Shown here: in pieces, positions 7,501 through 11,974 of the stretch
Numbering within the stretch: position 1 is the stretch's first letter
How the letters are laid out: every line of letters starts with the position of its first letter
Assembly: GCA_022424805.1 (NCBI GenBank)
Contig: JAKMGR010000143.1
Location: 1-11,974, forward strand
Source: Verrucomicrobiales bacterium
GTDB taxonomy: Bacteria; Verrucomicrobiota; Verrucomicrobiia; Verrucomicrobiales; DEV007
Length of the DNA stretch: 11,974 bases
Direction of reading: 5' to 3'
Made by a program: the position numbers and the translations under genes
Notes under the pieces: model-generated
What the model saw: the letters and a program-made list of their open reading frames with translations, nothing else
Database searches by the model: none
What the model was told of the DNA's origin: nothing

Positions 7501-7829
7501 GCCGAGAAATCGGGCATCCATGCTTCCCATCGCGGTTTCAATTCCTCTCGAGCAGCAGCAAGGGGAGCTTCAAATTGCTTTTTCGCTTCCTGGTAATCCG
7601 CTTCGTCTTCGGGGCGGGAAGCCCGGTGCGGAACGCGGGGAAATTCCAATTGAGGAGCTGTCGAAACGGTCACGTCGAAGCGTCCCGTCGCATCGAGAGT
7701 CGCTCGGAGATAGTCCGTCGTGGCCCGCCAGTCGTGGTTGTTTCGGCCGTCGATGATGAGGGCGCGGATGGAGTCTTTTGCCAATGAAGGGGAAGCAAGA
7801 AGAAGGTAGAGCAGAATAAGAAACCGCAT
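4518..7829 (-). CDS. Secreted ThuA / beta-propeller dehydrogenase / HEAT / cytochrome c protein (1103 aa)
   Basis: From the ATG at 7827-7829 the product begins with a signal peptide (MRFLILLYLLLASPSLA). Residues about 20-320 form a ThuA-like domain (A-L-I-I-D-G-R-N-N-H-D-W near the start; later V-V-L-V-H-G-A-N-N and H-A-S-D-E-L-Y). Residues about 375-790 resemble the PVC membrane-bound dehydrogenase beta-propeller domain (TIGR02604 type), with calcium-loop-like D437-T-D-G-D-G and D483-T-N-G-D-G motifs. A helical HEAT-like stretch follows (about 795-960). A C-terminal cytochrome c domain has the haem site C984-V-S-C987-H988 and probable axial ligand M1043 (G-F-M-A-P). Such proteins are thought to oxidise sugars or sugar derivatives outside the cytoplasm and pass electrons to a respiratory chain; the substrate is unknown. 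A TTG 20 codons upstream would bury the signal peptide. No Shine-Dalgarno sequence is seen on this strand. Confidence 0.87.
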   Translation of the reverse strand: MRFLILLYLLLASPSLAKDSIRALIIDGRNNHDWRATTDYLRATLDATGRFDVTVSTAPQLEFPRVPHRASRPEDEADYQEAKKQFEAPLAAAREELKPRWEAWMPDFSAADLVILNYNGEDWPKKMQTAFLNFVKEGGGVVLVHGANNPFRNWIEFNEMIGLGWRPAPVGRAIKIDPDTGKTFTAKDLDLPNKGNSGHGSKHAFAVTVRASDHPVMRDLPPVWMHASDELYHNMRGPAKNLTVLSSAFADPKQRGTGLHEPITWEVTYGKGRVIVTSMGHLWPGDLARTTATALQCVGFQTIFARSCEYVATGDTTLVVPENFPGPDKDTTAPAHSIAWPDSEPSADEEALQSMQEKKSENPYCLLTPEEEKATFELAEGYEIELFASEPMVEEPVLTVWDSGGAMYVAEMRSYMQNVEGKGTKTMKNGRIKRLVDTDGDGRADVATTFVDQLNLPRAILPLADGWIAVRETDTYQVTAWRDTNGDGIADENKVLYDPGDSKKISPDKSVEHQDSGLLWNLDNHIYITYNSERYRYTTGEWVAEKQPGHWTQWGLTHDDVGDLYWITNSEPLVSAHIHPRYWDIPRKIATEPVPRIPVVLPEHYTPTFLSAYSSCVLNDRGGETSATRNFTSACGQSIYRGDKFPVDARGDYFFCDPTIHVVRRANISKEGAMLQISKADSEGEEFLRSSDINSRFITTAEGPDGCLYVTDMYRGIIQDAPWLNPQARENIQKNGLDQNIQHGRIWRIRHRDFEPDKSTNLPAMSEESTIALIRHLESNSGWYRDTAQREILLREDRESITPHLAMLARFSQNPLGRLHTLWTLHGMEKADLAILSHLASDRDPRIRRAVVQIGEPLLANDTAFEAIARPLATDGDPEVAKQLILSLGLVRDHPDAVEVIQEVCRRHKSIAGVQFAATLSLWGMKDLPLIQEIHSGKGFDAATAQLWKNSLGNWDRGHKFPDDMPDAEQRRITGGETIYFKNCVSCHGVDGKGISIPGTEMSLAPSLVDSARVKGNPRQLVPIFFHGLTGPIDGKTYQAGFMAPAQTFGIVREDRLSELITYIRFVHGDGASSVSHEGVKSIQREFKDRAAPWTDAELDAVE

Positions 7830-7865
7830 GAGTAAGGAGAAGGTAACAAGGTTAATCGCAGAGCA

Positions 7866-7896
7866 AACAGGGTCAACTACCGGACTCAACCCTGTT
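7866..7896. repeat. Inverted repeat upstream of the cytochrome c gene
   Basis: AACAGGGT (7866-7873) and ACCCTGTT (7889-7896) are perfect 8-bp inverted arms around a 15-base loop. With one bulged A the stem extends to 10 bp (GCA...TGC). It lies 37-67 bases upstream of the start of the gene ending at 4518, in the only gap between it and the oxyR-like pseudogene. No T-run follows on either strand, so a regulatory operator or leader hairpin is as likely as a terminator. Confidence 0.4.
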
Positions 7897-7913
7897 GCGT
7901 GACCAGGATGGCT

Positions 7914-8312
7914 TTACGGGGAACGATGCACTGACATCATCTTGTCGCGGGAGTAGTTCAGAAATGCCTCCGCGGCCGTTGTCATTGTTTCTGCTTTTCG
8001 GCGAAGAATCGCGACGACTCGTTCCGGTTCCGGGTCGCAGACGCGCAGGTAGGTAATATCATTGTCATTTCCTGGACAATGCCGATGCCCATGCCGGCTC
8101 CGATCATGGCGAGAAGCGTTTCGATTTGCCCGCATTCCAGTTTGTCTTCGAAGCGCTTGAGGCGGCACGCTTTCATTGTCTGCTCACTGAGACAGTGTCC
8201 TTCGGTCAGGAGAATGATTTCTTCCCGTGGTTTTCTCCCAGTTGGATTGCGCGATCGCGAGCGGATAGGGGGGCTAGCGGAACAGCGAGGAGGAGCTTCT
8301 CTCGAAAATGGA
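7914..8312 (-). pseudogene. OxyR-like LysR regulator, frameshifted C-terminal fragment
   Basis: Three minus-strand frames together read as the C-terminal effector domain of an OxyR-type LysR protein. The first (about 8312-8227) gives H-F-R-E-K-L-L-L-A-V-P-L-A and A-I-Q-L-G-E. After a one-base loss near 8225-8230 the next gives E-E-I-I-L-L-T-E-G-H-C-L-S-E-Q-T-M-K-A-C and M-I-G-A-G-M-G-I-G-I-V-Q-E-M. A further shift near 8065-8075, apparently with a few codons missing, leads to N-D-I-T-Y-L-R-V and P-E-P-E-R-V-V-A-I-L-R-R-K-A-E up to TAA at 7914-7916. The cysteine pair of OxyR (nine residues apart) is still readable. The DNA-binding half is absent. It is only moderately similar to the adjacent intact OxyR, so it is an old paralogue or separately acquired copy, not a recent duplicate. 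Confidence 0.8.
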
Positions 8313-8363
8313 GCGACCACCTTTTTCGATCATGAGGTGTGATGTCGCTCACGATTGCAAAAA

Positions 8364-9254
8364 TCAGCTTCCAGCCTGTGCCTGCAAATAATCGACTAGA
8401 AGCTGGACCCATTTGCTCTGATAACGTTGTGGATTTAGAACGAGCGCAACAGTCCGGATCGGTTTTTCGCTCGTGAAAGAACGGTAGGTTCTCCGGTCGC
8501 TGTCATCGAGGCGACGCGCCATTTCTGGGACAATTGATATACCGTGCCCGAGAGCGACCAACTCCTGAACCGTAGCGATTTGGCTGATACGCTCGATTGA
8601 TACAGGCTGGACTGATTGTTGGCGACAATAGGACTCGATGTTATCGGAGAGACAGTGCGCTTCGTTCAGCATGATGAAGGGATATTTTTCGATCGCTTCG
8701 ACAGTGATCTCTTTTGTTGAGGCAAGCGAGTGATCTGGCGGAACGACCAGTAAAAGTTCCTCAACAAAGAGTGCTCGTACGTCAAGATCTTTGGTCATCA
8801 CCGGTATGGCGAGAATGGCGAGGTCGATCTCACCGTGGCTGCAGCGCCGGATGAGGTTGTCCGTCGTGTCTTCCTGAACAATCACAGTGATATTGGGATG
8901 CTTTTTCGCAAAACCATTCAGCAGACCGGGGAGAAAATACGGAGCGATTGTGGGGATTGCACCAAGACGAATTCGACCGTGCTGCTTGGCTTCTGATAGA
9001 AGGGAAAAAGTATCTTCTACAAGCTTCAGGATTTCCTTGGCCCGTCCGAGCAGGAGTTCCCCGAGATCGGTTAGGACGACCTCGCGCGGCTTCCTCTCGA
9101 AGAGGGGTTGACCGAGCTGATCCTCGAGTTTCAGGATTGCCCGGCTCAATGAAGACTGGGAAAGATTTAGTTCTTTTGCAGCTCGCGTGAAGTTTTTCGT
9201 TCGTGCAACAGTGACAAATTGCTCGAGTTGCTGGAATTCAAAATCACTTCTCAT
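8364..9254 (-). CDS. oxyR: OxyR-type LysR-family peroxide-responsive regulator
   Basis: The product is 296 residues with an N-terminal winged helix-turn-helix (about 5-62: F-V-T-V-A-R-T-K-N-F-T-R-A-A-K-E-L, then S-Q-S-S-L-S-R-A-I) and a LysR effector domain (about 92-295). Residues H200-C201-L-S-D and Y-C210 match the redox pair Cys199 and Cys208 of E. coli OxyR in both context and nine-residue spacing, so peroxide sensing by disulfide formation is likely. V-A-L-G-H-G-I-S-I-V-P (233-243) is the typical effector-domain loop. It is divergent from katG, the classic OxyR target, which supports the assignment. No Shine-Dalgarno sequence precedes the ATG at 9252-9254, and the best promoter lies almost on top of the start. 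The stop is followed 52 bp later by the fossil OxyR fragment on the same strand. Confidence 0.87.
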   Translation of the reverse strand: MRSDFEFQQLEQFVTVARTKNFTRAAKELNLSQSSLSRAILKLEDQLGQPLFERKPREVVLTDLGELLLGRAKEILKLVEDTFSLLSEAKQHGRIRLGAIPTIAPYFLPGLLNGFAKKHPNITVIVQEDTTDNLIRRCSHGEIDLAILAIPVMTKDLDVRALFVEELLLVVPPDHSLASTKEITVEAIEKYPFIMLNEAHCLSDNIESYCRQQSVQPVSIERISQIATVQELVALGHGISIVPEMARRLDDSDRRTYRSFTSEKPIRTVALVLNPQRYQSKWVQLLVDYLQAQAGS

Positions 9255-9259
9255 GCAGG

Positions 9260-9288
9260 AATGTAATCATGCGCTATTCGCATAGCAA
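9260..9288 (-). promoter_or_regulatory. Candidate oxyR promoter
   Basis: On the minus strand TTGCTA (plus 9283-9288) and TACATT (plus 9260-9265) are separated by 17 bp, each matching the sigma-70 consensus at four of six positions. The -10 box ends only five bases before the oxyR ATG, so the transcript would be nearly leaderless. A dyad (9273-9286) overlaps the -35 box and spacer, which would allow autorepression. This is pattern matching only. Confidence 0.35.
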
Positions 9289-9312
9289 GGATTCAAATTA
9301 TGCATTGGAATC
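9273..9312. promoter_or_regulatory. Two adjacent dyads in the oxyR-katG intergenic region, candidate OxyR operator
   Basis: GCTAT-N4-ATAGC (9273-9286) is followed four bases later by GATTC-N13-GAATC (9290-9312). The CTAT and ATAG elements recall the ATAG...CTAT units of the E. coli OxyR site, though the spacing does not match that consensus. Paired dyads between divergent regulator and target genes are the usual layout for LysR-type control. Binding by this OxyR is an inference. Confidence 0.4.
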
Positions 9313-9340
9313 ATACCGAGCTTTCTGGATTGTGCGTTAG

Positions 9341-9350
9341 AGTTCGAACT
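9341..9350. promoter_or_regulatory. 10-bp perfect palindrome upstream of katG
   Basis: AGTTCGAACT is a perfect palindrome located 31 bases upstream of the katG start, within the presumed katG promoter or leader. It could be a protein-binding site, but a 10-bp palindrome also occurs by chance. No confident -35/-10 pair for katG was found around it. Confidence 0.25.
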
Positions 9351-9378
9351 TGGGGAGAACCAAAACCACGAATACTGA

Positions 9379-10650
<1,272 letters not shown>

Positions 10651-10659
10651 AAAATCACC

Positions 10660-10664
10660 AAGAG
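10660..10664 (+). promoter_or_regulatory. Weak Shine-Dalgarno-like AAGAG before a GTG start
   Basis: AAGAG sits four bases before the GTG at 10669, the first usable start codon after the in-frame TGA in katG. A ribosome terminating at 10650 could re-initiate here and make the C-terminal domain as its own chain. The match is partial and the spacing short, so this is only a possibility. Confidence 0.25.
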
Positions 10665-10668
10665 TTTT

Positions 10669-11703
10669 GTGGAAAATCCAGATCTGTTCGGGAAGGCATT
10701 TGCTAAAGCCTGGTTCAAACTGACGCACCGGGACATGGGGCCTGCATCCCGCTACATTGGCAGTGAGGCACCCAAAGAACCTGAGCTTTGGCAGGATCCG
10801 ATCCCAGCTGTTGATCACGACCTCATCGATGACAAGGACATTGCTGATTTGAAAAAGAAGCTGCTCGATTCCGAACTGACAAGCTCCCAACTGGTTTCGA
10901 CCGCCTGGGCATCTGCATCGACTTTCCGGAGCAGTGATCTTCGAGGCGGAGCAAACGGAGCTCGTATTCGTCTCGCCCCCCAGAAAGACTGGGAAGTTAA
11001 CGCCCCCGCAGATCTTGCGAAAGCCATTGGTGCGCTCGAAAAAATCCAGTCTGAATTCAACGAAGGCCAGACCGGTGGAAAAAAAGTTTCTCTCGCTGAT
11101 CTCATTGTCCTCGGTGGATGCGCTGGTGTAGAAGCTGCCGCGGAAAAAGGCGGAGTTGATGTGACAGTTCCTTTCACTCCCGGTCGGGCAGATGCCACCC
11201 AGGAATTGACCGATGTAGAAAGTGCCGGATATCTCGAACTCAAGAGCGACGGCTTCCGAAACTATCTCGGAAAGGAACTCGACCGCCCTGCACCGGAGAA
11301 TCTGGTAAATCGGGCACAACTACTTAGTTTGACAGCTCCCGAAATGACCGTTCTCATCGGCGGAATGCGTGTGCTTGACACGAACGTAGGCCATCCCGAC
11401 CTCGGCGTTTTGACCGACGAGCGTGGCGTCCTAAACAACAACTTTTTTGTAAATCTGCTCGACATGAATACGGAGTGGAAAGTGTCTCCCGTGTGCGATC
11501 ACTTTTACGAAGGACGCGACCGCGATAGCGGGGATTTGAAATGGACCGCCACATCGGTCGATCTTGTCTTCGGCTCGAACTCCCAACTCCGTGCCATCGC
11601 AGAAGTTTACGGCAGTTCCGACGGAGAGAAGAAATTCGTCGAAGACTTCGTCGCAGCCTGGACCAAAGTGATGAACCTTGATCGCTTTGACCTCGACAGC
11701 TGA
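10669..11703 (+). CDS. katG: Catalase-peroxidase KatG, C-terminal domain, separated by the in-frame TGA
   Basis: This is the same reading frame as the upstream katG part. The codons after the TGA give [13 protein letters not shown], then [12 protein letters not shown], the conserved start of the KatG C-terminal domain. The rest is complete through [34 protein letters not shown] and the terminal helix to TGA 11701-11703, with no further stop or frameshift. From the first ATG to this stop is 774 codons, normal for KatG plus a signal peptide. The domain binds no haem, but in E. coli it is needed to keep the N-terminal active site in working form. As a separate gene it would start at GTG 10669 (344 residues) and lack an export signal. 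A base error or recent nonsense mutation is the simplest explanation. Confidence 0.8.
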   Translation: MENPDLFGKAFAKAWFKLTHRDMGPASRYIGSEAPKEPELWQDPIPAVDHDLIDDKDIADLKKKLLDSELTSSQLVSTAWASASTFRSSDLRGGANGARIRLAPQKDWEVNAPADLAKAIGALEKIQSEFNEGQTGGKKVSLADLIVLGGCAGVEAAAEKGGVDVTVPFTPGRADATQELTDVESAGYLELKSDGFRNYLGKELDRPAPENLVNRAQLLSLTAPEMTVLIGGMRVLDTNVGHPDLGVLTDERGVLNNNFFVNLLDMNTEWKVSPVCDHFYEGRDRDSGDLKWTATSVDLVFGSNSQLRAIAEVYGSSDGEKKFVEDFVAAWTKVMNLDRFDLDS

Positions 11704-11740
11704 CCGGCCCGGCTATCCACGAATTTGAAAATCTTATTTC

Positions 11741-11777
11741 AGCCTCATCCCGACGCATATCGGGGTGGGGCTTTTTT
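11741..11777 (+). terminator. Intrinsic terminator of katG
   Basis: AGCCTCATCCCGA (11741-11753) pairs with TCGGGGTGGGGCT (11760-11772) over 13 contiguous base pairs, two of them G-T, around a 6-base loop. A run of six T (11772-11777) follows. It starts 37 bases after the katG stop. On the opposite strand the G-T pairs become A-C mismatches and the T-run is lost, so it acts for plus-strand transcription. Confidence 0.9.
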
Positions 11778-11812
11778 CGAGGGGAGCAATTTTCCCACCA
11801 AACAAAGTGAGA

Positions 11813-11974
11813 TCATTTTCCCCTTAAGTTAGGGAAGGCTTTCTCAACATTTTTGTATGCCGAACCTGCCCGGGATTGTCGATAGCAGGTTTCAATTGCT
11901 GAACAGGTAATGCAATCAGCGCACGAATTTGTAATCGCAACATTCATACCCTTCAGGGCGGGAGGGAATAAGGA
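11813..11974 (-). CDS. Possible Cys-rich small ORF, open to the right edge
   Basis: The minus strand is open from the window edge to TGA at 11813-11815. From the ATG at 11945-11947 it gives 44 residues (MNVAITNSCADCITCSAIET, then C-Y-R-Q). Four cysteines at 9, 12, 15 and 21 form C-x2-C-x2-C-x5-C, a pattern able to hold zinc or an iron-sulfur cluster. The frame stays open another nine codons to the edge, so this may be the C-terminus of a larger gene convergent with katG. I do not recognise the family. No Shine-Dalgarno sequence is seen. A competing plus-strand frame from ATG 11910 is also open to the edge, so coding on either strand is uncertain. A 7-bp inverted repeat (AACCTGC 11863-11869, GCAGGTT 11885-11891) lies inside. 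Confidence 0.3.
   Translation of the reverse strand, partial: SLFPPALKGMNVAITNSCADCITCSAIETCYRQSRAGSAYKNVEKAFPNLRGK

Noticed and set aside
11910..11974. Plus-strand start at ATG 11910 open to the right edge
   Set aside because: Only 21 codons are visible with no recognisable sequence and a poor ribosome site; it competes with the Cys-rich frame on the other strand and cannot be supported.

Overview
The window looks like chromosomal DNA of moderate GC from a member of the PVC group, most likely Verrucomicrobiota. The support is a very long secreted ThuA / beta-propeller dehydrogenase / HEAT / cytochrome c protein and a DUF1501 C-terminal remnant, both typical of Planctomycetota and Verrucomicrobiota. 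Shine-Dalgarno sequences are mostly weak or absent. The phylum call rests on recalled family distribution, not on a search.

Layout. 1-132 (minus): N-terminus of a class V aminotransferase running off the left edge. 225-2431 (plus): a two-gene operon of a YhdT-like DUF997 membrane protein and a PanF-type sodium:solute symporter, joined by a TAATG overlap. 2382-2891 (minus): a four-helix membrane protein that overlaps the symporter's 3' end. 2906-3178 (plus): a small orphan ORF, followed in the same frame by a 5'-truncated DUF1501 relic (3209-3484). 3608-4480 (plus): a secreted class A beta-lactamase-like serine hydrolase. 4518-7829 (minus): the 1103-residue secreted multidomain cytochrome c protein. 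7914-8312 (minus): a frameshifted C-terminal fragment of an OxyR-like regulator, lying directly downstream of an intact oxyR (8364-9254, minus). 9382-11703 (plus): katG, divergent from oxyR and interrupted by one in-frame TGA exactly between its two domains. 11741-11777: a strong intrinsic terminator. The last ~160 bases hold a possible Cys-rich small ORF on the minus strand, open to the right edge.

The right half is a peroxide-stress locus. OxyR keeps both redox cysteines and is divergent from katG across a 127-bp region with several dyads. KatG carries an apparent signal peptide, so it would act outside the cytoplasm.

The most interesting observation is that katG is split into an N-terminal haem-domain ORF and a C-terminal-domain ORF with no other damage. 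This may be a sequencing error, a fresh nonsense mutation, or a working two-polypeptide catalase-peroxidase. Next in interest is the fossil second OxyR beside the intact one. I found no CRISPR array, tRNA, rRNA or insertion sequence.
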